Assembly: GCF_900182985.1 (NCBI RefSeq)
Contig: NZ_FXUY01000001.1
Span: 1,736,001-1,800,000, forward strand
Source: Pseudomonas helmanticensis
Lineage (GTDB): Bacteria; Pseudomonadota; Gammaproteobacteria; Pseudomonadales; Pseudomonadaceae
Direction: 5' to 3'
DNA: 64,000 nucleotides
This document shows positions 1 to 7,881 of the stretch, piece by piece (within the stretch, counting starts at the first letter, position 1; each line of letters starts with the position of its first letter). Below the pieces are notes generated by a model. It did no database searches. It saw nothing but the letters and a program-made list of their open reading frames with translations, and was not told the DNA's origin. Made by a program: the position numbers and the translations under genes.

Positions 1-2
1 TG

Positions 3-1001
3 GTGCGCAATGTCGGTCGCCCAGGCTTCACCGTCGACACGTCCGAAGGCGTGATCGAAGCCAGCCGCGTTGTCGCCGCCACCGGTCCGTTCCAGAAACC
101 GGTGATCCCGGCAATTGCCCCGCAAGACGCACGCTTGCTGCAAATCCACTCCGCCGACTATCGCAACCCGCAACAGCTGCCGCAAGGCGCGGTGCTGGTG
201 GTCGGTGCCGGTTCTTCCGGGGTACAGATTGCCGATGAGCTGCAACGTTCCGGCAAGCAGGTTTACCTGTCGGTCGGCGCCCACGACCGACCGCCTCGCG
301 CTTACCGCAACCGTGATTTCTGCTGGTGGCTGGGTGTGCTCGGCGAGTGGGATCAGGCCGCCATGAAACCCGGCCGCGAGCACGTGACCATTGCCGTCAG
401 CGGCGCCCATGGCGGGCGCACCATCGATTTCCGTGGCCTCGCCCATCGTGGCATGACCCTGGTCGGGGTCACCGAATCGTTCAACAACGGCGTGGTGACC
501 TTCAAGCAGGATCTGGCGGGCAACCTCAATCGCGGCGATGAAAACTATCTGGCGCTGCTGGATGCCGCCGATGCCTACATCGAACGCAATGGTCTCGATC
601 TGCCGGAAGAACCGGAAGCTCGCGAAACGTTTGCAGAGCCTGAATGCGTAAAAAACCCGCTGGCCGATCTCGATCTGGCCAAGGCTGGCGTGACGTCGAT
701 CATCTGGGCCACCGGGTTTGCCGTGGACTATTCCTGGCTGCAAGTCTCGGCGTTCGATGACAACGGCAAGCCTGTGCATCAGCGCGGTGTGTCGAGCGAG
801 CCGGGAGTGTATTTCCTCGGTCTGCCGTGGCAGTCGCGTCGCGGTTCGTCGTTCATCTGGGGCGTCTGGCACGACGCCAAGCACGTCGCCGACCACATCG
901 CCACCCAGCGCAAGTACCTCGACTATCGCGATGCCGAGCAGCGTGAAGCCGAACTGCATCAAGCCACGCACAGCCACGTTGCTGACACCGTCGACGCTTG
1001 A
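3..1001 (+). CDS. Flavin-containing monooxygenase, 5'-truncated
   Basis: This is the C-terminal part of a class B-type flavin monooxygenase that would use FAD, NADPH and O2 to oxygenate a small organic substrate. The reading frame is open at the left edge of the window, so the FAD-binding N-terminus is missing. Visible are a linker motif VVAATGPFQKP (about residue 24), an NADPH-binding dinucleotide motif GAGSSG (about residue 68) and the late IWATGF motif near residue 233, in the order usual for this family. It is followed 57 bp downstream by a RidA-family gene, then DUF1028 and an M20 hydrolase, so it probably starts or belongs to a catabolic operon. The substrate cannot be read from the sequence. 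Confidence 0.85.
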   Translation: MRNVGRPGFTVDTSEGVIEASRVVAATGPFQKPVIPAIAPQDARLLQIHSADYRNPQQLPQGAVLVVGAGSSGVQIADELQRSGKQVYLSVGAHDRPPRAYRNRDFCWWLGVLGEWDQAAMKPGREHVTIAVSGAHGGRTIDFRGLAHRGMTLVGVTESFNNGVVTFKQDLAGNLNRGDENYLALLDAADAYIERNGLDLPEEPEARETFAEPECVKNPLADLDLAKAGVTSIIWATGFAVDYSWLQVSAFDDNGKPVHQRGVSSEPGVYFLGLPWQSRRGSSFIWGVWHDAKHVADHIATQRKYLDYRDAEQREAELHQATHSHVADTVDA

Positions 1002-1058
1002 TCCGCTCTTTCGCCCCGGCGCCGATTGCGCCGGGCCAACCTTTGTCAGGAGCTTCAC

Positions 1059-1475
1059 ATGAGCCAGCCAACTCACACCCGCATCCGCATGTTCAACACC
1101 AAAGACACTTACCCGAACCAGTCGCTGGACAATGACCTGTGCCAGGCCGTCCGCGCCGGTAACACGGTGTATGTGCGTGGTCAGGTCGGTACTGATTTCG
1201 ATGGCAATCTGGTAGGTCTCGGCGATCCGCGTGCGCAGGCCGAACAAGCGATGCGCAACGTCAAGCAACTGCTCGAAGAAGCCGGCAGCGATATGAGCCA
1301 CATCGTCAAGACCACCACCTACCTGATCGACCCGCGTTATCGCGAAGCGGTGTACGGCGAAGTCGGCAAGTGGCTCAAGGGCGTGTTCCCGATCTCGACC
1401 GGGTTGGTGGTGTCGGCGCTGGGGCAGCCACAGTGGTTGATGGAGATTGATGTGATTGCGGTGATTCCTGAGTAA
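1059..1475 (+). CDS. RidA/YjgF family protein lacking the deaminase arginine
   Basis: The 138-aa product is a full-length RidA/YjgF/YER057c domain. Family members form trimers, and classical RidA hydrolyses reactive enamines and imines. The start at 1059 is chosen because it follows CAGGAG with good spacing and removes an unrelated N-terminal extension. The motif that in classical RidA reads FPARS (the arginine that holds the substrate carboxylate) reads FPIST here, with Ser113 at the arginine position, so this is probably one of the Rid subfamilies without standard imine deaminase activity. Its place between a flavin monooxygenase and a DUF1028/M20 pair suggests a pathway-specific role. Confidence 0.88.
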   Translation: MSQPTHTRIRMFNTKDTYPNQSLDNDLCQAVRAGNTVYVRGQVGTDFDGNLVGLGDPRAQAEQAMRNVKQLLEEAGSDMSHIVKTTTYLIDPRYREAVYGEVGKWLKGVFPISTGLVVSALGQPQWLMEIDVIAVIPE

Positions 1476-1493
1476 GACTTTAGACCGAGTCGC

Positions 1494-1640
1494 GGCCTTC
1501 GCGAGCAAGCCCGCTCCCACATTTGGAATGCATGCCCCCTGTAGGAGTGAGCCTGCTCGCGAAGAGGCCAGCAAGGAAACCTGCTACCCAACTTGAAATG
1601 CATTCCACTGTGGGAGCGAGCCTGCTCGCGAAGAGGCCAG
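1494..1640. repeat. REP elements, three copies
   Basis: Three copies of the pseudomonad REP core related to GGGAGCGAGCCTGCTCGCGA lie between the RidA and DUF1028 genes, the first in inverted orientation to the other two. The last two are followed by the same GAAGAGGCCAGC sequence, so they look like a local duplication. They may attenuate or stabilise transcript ends. Confidence 0.9.
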
Positions 1641-1665
1641 CCCAGATACACAAGGAGTTCAATAG

Positions 1666-2343
1666 ATGACCTTTTCAATCGCAGCCCGCTGCGCCGAAAC
1701 CGGCCAGTTCGGTGTCGCCATCAGTTCCTCCAGCATCGCCGTCGGCGCCCGCTGCCCATGGCTGCTGCCGGGTGTCGGCGCGGTGTCGAGCCAGAACATC
1801 ACCCTGCCGTCGCTCGGCCCGGAAGTGCTGGCATTGATGGAGCAAGGCCTGGCCCCGGACGATGCGCTGGACAAAGTCCTCACGCGCAACGGCTACAGCC
1901 AGTATCGCCAGATCACCGCGATCAACCATCTGGGCCAGACCGCACACTTCAGCGGTTCGCAAACCCTTGGCGTACACAACGCCGTCTCCGGCGATCAATG
2001 CGTAGCCGCCGGCAACATGCTCGCCGGGCGCTCGGTGATCGAAGCGATGGTCAGCGCCTTTGAAGACGGCGAAGGCCAATTGGCCGACCGTTTGCTCAAA
2101 GCCCTGCACGCGGCGCAAGCCCTCGGTGGCGAAGCCGGCCCGGTGCATTCGGCAGCGGTTGTGGTGGTCGGCGAACAGACTTGGCCGATCGTCAATCTGC
2201 GCGTCGACTGGGCGGATGAAAACCCGATCGGCCAACTGCAAAAACTCTGGGACGCCTATCAGCCACAACTGCAGGACTACATCGACCGCGCCCTCGACCC
2301 CGCCAAGGCGCCGGGTTACGGCGTTGCCGGTGATGATCGATGA
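1666..2343 (+). CDS. DUF1028 family protein
   Basis: The 225-aa product begins MTFSIAARCAETGQFG and continues with an SSSSIAVGARC stretch typical of DUF1028, a family with an Ntn-hydrolase-like fold whose reaction has not been settled. An AAGGAG sequence 8 bases before the ATG supports the start. The stop overlaps the start of the M20 hydrolase by 4 bases (ATGA), so the two are translationally coupled. DUF1028 genes recur next to RidA and M20 genes, which suggests a hydrolytic step on an N-acyl or amide compound; that is inference. No signal peptide is seen. Confidence 0.85.
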   Translation: MTFSIAARCAETGQFGVAISSSSIAVGARCPWLLPGVGAVSSQNITLPSLGPEVLALMEQGLAPDDALDKVLTRNGYSQYRQITAINHLGQTAHFSGSQTLGVHNAVSGDQCVAAGNMLAGRSVIEAMVSAFEDGEGQLADRLLKALHAAQALGGEAGPVHSAAVVVVGEQTWPIVNLRVDWADENPIGQLQKLWDAYQPQLQDYIDRALDPAKAPGYGVAGDDR

Positions 2344-3488
2344 ACAGCGTCGAGTTGCTCAAGGCGCTGGTGGCGTTCGACACCACCAGCCGTGAATCCA
2401 ACTTGCAGTTGATCGAGTTCGTCAGGGATTACCTCGCAGGTTTCGACGTGCCGTGCGCGCTGATCTACAACGATGAGCGCAGCAAAGCCAACCTGTTCGC
2501 CACGATCGGCCCAGTGGATCAACCGGGCATCGTCCTGTCCGGGCACACCGATGTGGTGCCGGTCGATGGTCAGCCGTGGACAATGCCACCGTTCGAACTG
2601 ACTGAGCGCGACAGCAAACTGTTCGGCCGTGGCACGGCGGACATGAAGGGCTATATCGCCTGCGTGCTCGCGCTGGTGCCGGCGCTGGTGCAGACGTCGT
2701 TGCGCCTGCCGGTGCACATCGCATTGTCGTATGACGAAGAAGTCGGCTGCCTCGGCGTACGTTCGTTGCTCAAGGTTCTGGAGCAACGTCCGGTCAAACC
2801 GCTGCTGTGCATCATTGGCGAGCCGACTGAACTGAAACCGGTGCTCGGCCACAAAGGCAAACTGGCGATGCGCTGCGATGTGCATGGCCATCCGTGCCAT
2901 TCGGCGTATGCCCCGCTTGGGGTGAATGCCATCGAGTACGCCGCCGAGCTGATCGGTGAACTCGGGCGCCTCGGTCAGCAGTTGAAAGCGCCAGAGCATC
3001 ACGATGCGCGTTTTGATCCGCCTTACAGCACGGTGCAGACCGGCGTCATCAGCGGCGGTAAAGCGTTGAACATCGTGCCCGCCGATTGCCGTTTCGATTT
3101 CGAAATCCGCGCCCTGCCCTCGCAGGATCCGGCGCTGGTCGCCGAGGCGCTGAAAAGCTATGCCGAACGCGAAGTGCTGCCGCGTATGCGTGCGGTCAGT
3201 GAACACAGTGAAATCCGTTTCAGTGAGTTGTCAGCGTATCCGGGCCTGGTCACCGATGCGCAGAGTCAGGCAGCGCAGCTGATCGCCAGCTTCAGCGGTT
3301 GCGAGGAATTCGGCACCGTAGCGTTCGGCACCGAAGGCGGACTGTTTGATGCGGCAGGAATTCCCACCGTGGTCTGCGGCCCCGGCAGCATGGACCAAGG
3401 GCACAAACCCGATGAGTTCGTCAGCCTCGATCAGTTGCAGGCTTGCGATGACATGCTCCGGCGCCTGCTGGTGTTTATCCGCGCTTGA
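2340..3488 (+). CDS. M20 family metallohydrolase, acetylornithine deacetylase-like (ArgE type)
   Basis: The 382-aa protein has the full M20 dizinc hydrolase layout: SGHTDVVP with metal ligand His69 and Asp71, GRGTADMKG with bridging Asp101, the general base Glu133/Glu134 in YDEEVGC, Glu161 in IGEPT, and a late G-HKPDEF segment holding the last histidine. The middle part is the dimerisation domain. It is closest in feel to acetylornithine deacetylase, which removes the acetyl group from N2-acetylornithine. However, its coupling to DUF1028 in a catabolic cluster makes a role on another N-acyl amino compound likely, and pseudomonads normally make ornithine by ArgJ transacetylation. The symbol argE is therefore withheld. 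Confidence 0.85.
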   Translation: MNSVELLKALVAFDTTSRESNLQLIEFVRDYLAGFDVPCALIYNDERSKANLFATIGPVDQPGIVLSGHTDVVPVDGQPWTMPPFELTERDSKLFGRGTADMKGYIACVLALVPALVQTSLRLPVHIALSYDEEVGCLGVRSLLKVLEQRPVKPLLCIIGEPTELKPVLGHKGKLAMRCDVHGHPCHSAYAPLGVNAIEYAAELIGELGRLGQQLKAPEHHDARFDPPYSTVQTGVISGGKALNIVPADCRFDFEIRALPSQDPALVAEALKSYAEREVLPRMRAVSEHSEIRFSELSAYPGLVTDAQSQAAQLIASFSGCEEFGTVAFGTEGGLFDAAGIPTVVCGPGSMDQGHKPDEFVSLDQLQACDDMLRRLLVFIRA

Positions 3489-3506
3489 AACCCGGCTCGA
3501 CTGCAC

Positions 3507-4418
3507 TCACGCGTACAGTCGGGCCAGTTCCTCACGGCAATGATCGACAAACAACTGCACCGGTTTGGTCAGTTGCACACGCCGCAACCACGCCGCCGAC
3601 AAGCCCGAACCGGTCACCGTTTCCGCCAGCGGCACACATACGACTTGCTGGCCGTCGTAGGTGTAGTCGCTGAACGGTTTGGTCACCAGAATCGAAAAGC
3701 CAAAACCATTGCCGACCATGCCGCGCACCATCTCGATCGACGGCGAGCTGAAGACGATGTTCGGCGTCAGTCCGCGTTCCTCGAAGATGCTCACGAAGTA
3801 AGTTCGGCTCGGCACCACGTCGAGCAGGATCATCGGTTCCAGCACCAGATCATGCAGCGAAACCCTGGCCTGTTGCGCGAAACGATGGTTGGCCGGGAGC
3901 AAGGCGTAAGGCTGCTGCGGCGGCATCAGCGGCGTGGTGTCGATGGTGCTGTCGAGGTCGTGTTCGAACATCATCGCGACGTCGATGCTGCCGGCAGTCA
4001 GGGCTTGCACCAGTTCCTGTTGTTCGCCATCGCGAATGCGGATTTCGACGCCGGGCCAGCGCGCCTTGAAACCGGCGATCAGGCGCGGCAGGTACAGCGG
4101 CGCGACGGTTTCGAAGCAGCCGATATCGATCTGCCCGGACACCACGTCGTTGTCGGCCAGAGCGTTCTGCTCAAACTCATGCGCGACGCGCAACAGCTCC
4201 AGCGCCTTGCGATAGAAGCGCGAGCCGCTCGGCGTCAGCGAGACGCCTTGGGCGTGGTGGCGGATGAACAACTGCACGCCGAAGCTTTCTTCCAGGTGCT
4301 TGATAGCGGTGGAGACCGATGGCTGCGCGATATAGAGCTTGCGCGAGGCTTCGGCGACGCTGCCGCAATCGGCGGTGGTGACGAAGTATTTGAGCTGGCG
4401 CAGGTTGTAGGCGGCCAT
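3507..4418 (-). CDS. LysR family transcriptional regulator
   Basis: This 303-aa protein has an N-terminal winged helix-turn-helix (residues 1-60, LRQLKYFVTTADCGSVAEAS and a following IAQPSVSTAIKHLE recognition helix) and a periplasmic-binding-like effector domain. The opening MAAYNLRQLKYF fits the usual LysR start. It ends 18 bases from the convergent M20 gene and points away from the NCS1 permease gene, from which it is separated by a repeat-filled gap. It likely controls the neighbouring catabolic genes or the permease; the ligand is unknown. Confidence 0.92.
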   Translation of the reverse strand: MAAYNLRQLKYFVTTADCGSVAEASRKLYIAQPSVSTAIKHLEESFGVQLFIRHHAQGVSLTPSGSRFYRKALELLRVAHEFEQNALADNDVVSGQIDIGCFETVAPLYLPRLIAGFKARWPGVEIRIRDGEQQELVQALTAGSIDVAMMFEHDLDSTIDTTPLMPPQQPYALLPANHRFAQQARVSLHDLVLEPMILLDVVPSRTYFVSIFEERGLTPNIVFSSPSIEMVRGMVGNGFGFSILVTKPFSDYTYDGQQVVCVPLAETVTGSGLSAAWLRRVQLTKPVQLFVDHCREELARLYA

Positions 4419-4934
4419 GGGAATCTCCAGAAATCAAAGGATCGCAGCCTTCGGCAGCTCCTGCACAGAGCACCTCTGAGGGGAATATCTGTGGCAGAAG
4501 GATTTATCTGTGTCAGAGGGACTTATCTGTGCCACAGGGATTTATCTGTGTCAGAGGGATTTATCTGTGCCACAGGATTTATATGTGGCGAGGGGATTTA
4601 TCCCCGTTGGGCTGCGCAGCGGCCCCTCTTCTGATTTTAAAAACAGGGGCCGCTTCGCAACCCAACGGGGATAAATCCCCTCGCCACAGATAAATCCCCT
4701 CGCCACAGAAAATCCCCTCCCCACAGGACCGTGCAAAGCCGGATAAGGGTGAAGCCTGAACATACCGGAGCTATGCCTCACCCGGAGCATATTTTTTTTA
4801 AGGTCTGTAGCAACAAACTTACTAATTTATCTATCCCGATGCTTTGCACATGATCGCTTCAACAAGAATTGCGCCGCCCGTGCCGGCGCTTGCCGAAGTA
4901 CGTCCACGTACTCATCCTTGCCTTGGAGTTCGTC
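4419..4934. other. 516-base intergenic region, mosaic of repeats
   Basis: No gene is supported here. The segment holds a half REP element (about 4437-4468, GATCGCAGCCTTCGGCAGCTCCTGC), a 19-bp tandem array and a large palindrome (separate entry), then about 200 bases of ordinary leader sequence before the permease gene. Open frames in it follow the repeat and have no ribosome binding site. The A-rich AACAAGAA at 4861-4868 would lie in the permease leader and fits an Hfq/Crc motif, though it is 66 bases from the start codon. Confidence 0.75.
4481..4728. repeat. 19-bp tandem array joined to a large inverted repeat
   Basis: Five perfect-length 19-base units run head to tail at 4481, 4500, 4519, 4538 and 4557, with consensus GGATTTATCTGTGCCACAG; units alternate between a GTCAGAG ending and a GCCACAG ending, so the real period is a 38-base dimer. 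A diverged unit follows at 4576. The array leads into a palindrome whose arms (GGGGATTTATCCCCGTTGGG and its complement, about 4592-4680) enclose a GGCCCCT/AGGGGCC stem. The right side carries three inverted, shortened units ending with CCACAG. Confidence 0.88.
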
Positions 4935-6350
4935 ATGGCTACCCCTGCAGCATCCTCCGCTCCGCTGATTGAAAAACACACGATAGGATACGTGCCCCCC
5001 GAAGATCGCCACGGAAAGGTCAGGGATCTGTTCACGCTCTGGTTCGGCGGCAACATCGCGCCGTTGCCCATCGTCACCGGTGCGCTGGGCGTGCAGTTGT
5101 TTCACTTGAATCTGGTCTGGGGCATCGTCGCGATACTCGTCGGCCATCTGGTCGGCGGCGTGCTGATGGCGTTGCACTCGGCGCAAGGCCCGCAAATGGG
5201 CATTCCGCAGATGATCCAGAGCCGCGCGCAGTTCGGCTCCCTCGGCGCGCTGCTGGTGGTGCTGATTGCCGGCGTCATGTACATCGGTTTCTTCGCCTCC
5301 AACATCGTTCTTGCCGGCAAGTCGTTGCACGGCGTGGCCGACAGCATTCCGGTGCCGGTCGGCATCGTTATCGGTGCCCTCGGTTCGGGGATCATCGGCA
5401 TCATCGGCTACCGCTTCATCCACGTGCTCAACCGCATCGGCACCTGGGTGCTGGGAATCGGCATCGTCGTCGGTTTCGGCTACATCTTTACTCACATTCA
5501 AACCGATGATTTCCTCACCCGTGGCGGCTTCAACCTCTCCGGCTGGCTCGCCACCGTGTCGCTGGCGGCGTTGTGGCAAATCGCGTTTGCGCCGTACGTG
5601 TCCGACTATTCGCGCTACTTGCCGGCCGACGTCAAAGTCTCCTCGACGTTCTGGACGACGTATCTGGGTTCGGCGCTCGGTTCGAGCCTGGCGTTCATCT
5701 TCGGCGCCGTCGCTGTGCTCGCCACGCCCGTCGGCATGGACACCATGGATGCGGTGAAAATGGCCACCGGCTCCATCGGCCCGCTGATGCTGGTGCTGTT
5801 CCTGCTCAGCGTGATCAGCCACAACGCCCTCAACCTGTACGGCGCCGTGCTCTCGCTGATCACCTTGGTGCAGACCTTCGCCTACCGTTGGATCCCCACC
5901 GCCAAGAGCCGCGCGGTGATCTCGATCATCGTGCTGCTGGCCTGCTGCTTCGCCGCCGTCGGCGCCTCGAAGGACTTCATCGGCCACTTCGTCGACATGG
6001 TGTTGGTGCTGTTGGTGGTGTTGGTGCCGTGGACCGCAATCAACCTGATCGACTTCTACGCGATCCACAAAGGCAAGTACGACATCCAGTCGATCTTCCA
6101 GGTGGATGGCGGCATCTACGGCCGCTACAACCCACAGGCTTTGCTGGCTTATGCGATCGGCATCGCCGTGCAGATCCCGTTCATGAACACGCCGCTGTAC
6201 GTCGGCCCGGTGTCGGCGCACATCAACGGCGCCGATCTGTCGTGGCTGGTGGGCTTGCTGGTGACCTCGCCGCTGTACTTCTGGCTGGCGAATCGGGATA
6301 CGTCCTATCGTCGGCGGATGATGGGCGGGAAGTTGGCGAGCAGCGTGTAA
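4935..6350 (+). CDS. NCS1 family cytosine/purine-type permease
   Basis: The 471-aa product is a polytopic inner-membrane protein of the nucleobase:cation symporter-1 family (cytosine, purine, thiamine, hydantoin and related permeases). After a cytosolic N-terminus ending in GYVPPEDRHGKVRDLF it shows the NCS1 start LFTLWFGGNIAPLPIVTGAL (TM1) and about 12 hydrophobic segments. The start at 4935 is chosen because TTGGAG lies 7 bases upstream and it gives the family-typical N-terminus. Its neighbours are a LysR gene and a RidA/DUF1028/M20 cluster, so a nitrogen-containing ring or its breakdown product is a plausible cargo; this is inference. Confidence 0.88.
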   Translation: MATPAASSAPLIEKHTIGYVPPEDRHGKVRDLFTLWFGGNIAPLPIVTGALGVQLFHLNLVWGIVAILVGHLVGGVLMALHSAQGPQMGIPQMIQSRAQFGSLGALLVVLIAGVMYIGFFASNIVLAGKSLHGVADSIPVPVGIVIGALGSGIIGIIGYRFIHVLNRIGTWVLGIGIVVGFGYIFTHIQTDDFLTRGGFNLSGWLATVSLAALWQIAFAPYVSDYSRYLPADVKVSSTFWTTYLGSALGSSLAFIFGAVAVLATPVGMDTMDAVKMATGSIGPLMLVLFLLSVISHNALNLYGAVLSLITLVQTFAYRWIPTAKSRAVISIIVLLACCFAAVGASKDFIGHFVDMVLVLLVVLVPWTAINLIDFYAIHKGKYDIQSIFQVDGGIYGRYNPQALLAYAIGIAVQIPFMNTPLYVGPVSAHINGADLSWLVGLLVTSPLYFWLANRDTSYRRRMMGGKLASSV

Positions 6351-6367
6351 TCGTCATCGCCTGAACG

Positions 6368-6406
6368 TAAAAAGGGCCGGAACGCTGTGCAGCGAACCGG
6401 CCCTGT
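6368..6406 (-). terminator. Rho-independent terminator of the NmrA-like gene
   Basis: AGGGCCGG and CCGGCCCT form a stem around an inner GCTG/CAGC pairing. Read on the minus strand the stem is followed by a T tract (complement of AAAAA at 6369-6373), placing it just after the stop of the minus-strand gene. It could also slow transcription leaving the permease gene. Confidence 0.8.
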
Positions 6407-6416
6407 TTCGTTACTC

Positions 6417-7280
6417 TCAGATGAAGCGCTGGCGATGCTCCTCGATGAATTGCGCGGGTGTCTGCAATGGCTGACCGATGATGGCCGCCCCCGTATCGTC
6501 GAGACCCTCAAGGCGTTTTTCTCGCTGGTCGATTTTCACCGCGTTGAAATGTACGGCAAACGCGGGATCGCCATCGACGCCGAGCAGCCGGACAAACTCC
6601 TCGACTTCCACCTGCTCGAAACGTACCTCCTTGCCCAGCGTACTGCCCAACAACGCGGCGAGCTCGCGGTGGCTGTACTCGATCGGGCCGTGCAGCGCAT
6701 ACGCCTGACCGCCATGCCCTTCGGGCTTGAGCAGGACATTGGCGACCACCAGTGCGATATCACTGGCCGCCATGGGTGCAAAACGGCTGTCGGCGTCGAA
6801 CGGTGTCAGGTAACGGCCTTCACGAATAAAGTCGGCGATGTAGAGCATCCATTGGGCGAAGAACGTCACGCGCAAATGCGTGGATGGAATGCCCGACCAG
6901 GTGAAAATCTGTTCCGACATCCAGTGGTTCAACGTCGCCTGACTGCGTGCATCGGGTCGCGATTGCTTGTGCGACATGTTGACGATGTGCTTGACGCCTT
7001 GCTCCTTCGCCGCCTGCGCAAACAACGCGGCGGCTTCGACCAGCCCATCGCTCAGCGGATAGCAAAAATAGGCGCCGTCCACGCCTTTCATGGCCGGGCG
7101 CAACGACTTCAGGTCGCGCAAGTTGCCGACGTGAATCTCGGCGCCCATGTCCTTGAGTTTTTGCGAGCGCTCGTCTTCACGACGGACCAGAGCTTTGACC
7201 CGGTGACCGCGCTCAAGCAGGGCTTTGACGGTTGGCGCGCCGGTGTCGCCGGTAGAACCTGTTACCAAAAACGTACTCAT
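6417..7280 (-). CDS. NmrA-like NAD(P)-binding protein
   Basis: The 287-aa protein starts MSTFLVTGSTGDTGAPTVKA, a Rossmann-fold nucleotide-binding motif near the N-terminus, and resembles NmrA-like atypical short-chain dehydrogenases such as quinone-oxidoreductase or redox-sensing proteins. It lacks the YxxxK catalytic pair expected of active classical SDRs, so sensing or NAD(P)H-dependent reduction are both possible. The start at 7280 removes a long upstream extension that overlaps the carbonic anhydrase frame. It lies 38 bases downstream of the carbonic anhydrase gene in the same direction, probably in one operon with the SDR gene. Confidence 0.85.
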   Translation of the reverse strand: MSTFLVTGSTGDTGAPTVKALLERGHRVKALVRREDERSQKLKDMGAEIHVGNLRDLKSLRPAMKGVDGAYFCYPLSDGLVEAAALFAQAAKEQGVKHIVNMSHKQSRPDARSQATLNHWMSEQIFTWSGIPSTHLRVTFFAQWMLYIADFIREGRYLTPFDADSRFAPMAASDIALVVANVLLKPEGHGGQAYALHGPIEYSHRELAALLGSTLGKEVRFEQVEVEEFVRLLGVDGDPAFAVHFNAVKIDQREKRLEGLDDTGAAIIGQPLQTPAQFIEEHRQRFI

Positions 7281-7318
7281 CGTATTTCTCCAGATCAATG
7301 TTATGAAAATCGGGGTTG

Positions 7319-7855
7319 TCAGGGACGCAAGCGACCGGCCGGCACCACGGTCTCGACCCGGCCGGTGGCGACGTCGTAGACCAGACCGCTGACGCTGAAA
7401 CCAGCGGGCAACTGTGGGTTGGCTTGCAGCGCCGCGACATCGATGGCCACGGCCTGACGCGGGTCGTTTATCGCCAGTGATGGCAATTGTTCCGTGGCCA
7501 CGCCCATGTACTGAGCGAGCAAATCCGGTGCGTGGTGCAGGCATCCGCGAATACCGCAATCGGTGTGCTGCAGGACGATCAAGTGCCAGCCTTCACCGAG
7601 CGCCGCGCCGCCCGCTTGCGAAACGCGGCCGAGGATTGCCAGCGTTTCAAACAGTGCCGGGGTGACCCGACCACCGACATTGCGGATCACCGCGGCCTCG
7701 CCGGGTTGCAGGCCAAGCACATCCACCGGATCGACACGCGGATCGACACAACCGACGATCAGCGCGCGCTGGGAAGGAATGATCTTCAATTCGGCCGAGA
7801 AGCCGTTGGCGGCAAACGCGGCATTGCGTTCGAGCAGGGTTTGCAGGAAGTCCAT
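7319..7855 (-). CDS. Beta-type carbonic anhydrase family protein
   Basis: This 178-aa protein carries the zinc site of beta carbonic anhydrases: Cys36-x-Asp38-x-Arg40 in GCVDPRVD and His97-x-x-Cys100 in HTDCG. It would interconvert CO2 and bicarbonate in the cytoplasm. It is shorter than the housekeeping enzymes (about 215-220 aa) and carries an atypical C-terminus ending in a TGRVETVVPAGRLRP segment, so it may be a specialised branch. It sits in a minus-strand group with an SDR upstream (26-base gap) and an NmrA-like gene downstream. Confidence 0.87.
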   Translation of the reverse strand: MDFLQTLLERNAAFAANGFSAELKIIPSQRALIVGCVDPRVDPVDVLGLQPGEAAVIRNVGGRVTPALFETLAILGRVSQAGGAALGEGWHLIVLQHTDCGIRGCLHHAPDLLAQYMGVATEQLPSLAINDPRQAVAIDVAALQANPQLPAGFSVSGLVYDVATGRVETVVPAGRLRP

Positions 7856-7881
7856 GGCACACCTCGATCAAGGATGGGTAA

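Noticed and set aside
4481..4600. CRISPR array
   Set aside because: The 19-base units adjoin directly with no unique spacers, and no cas genes are present; it is a simple tandem repeat.
4551..4790. 79-aa minus-strand frame in the repeat region
   Set aside because: It lies wholly within the palindrome and tandem array, and translates to repeated segments without a ribosome binding site.
4827..6221. 464-aa minus-strand frame across the NCS1 permease gene
   Set aside because: It is the complement of a well-recognised permease and is His/Arg/Gln-rich without motif.
6417..7559. 380-aa version of the NmrA-like gene
   Set aside because: The extension overlaps the carbonic anhydrase gene in another frame; the Rossmann motif starts right after ATG 7280.
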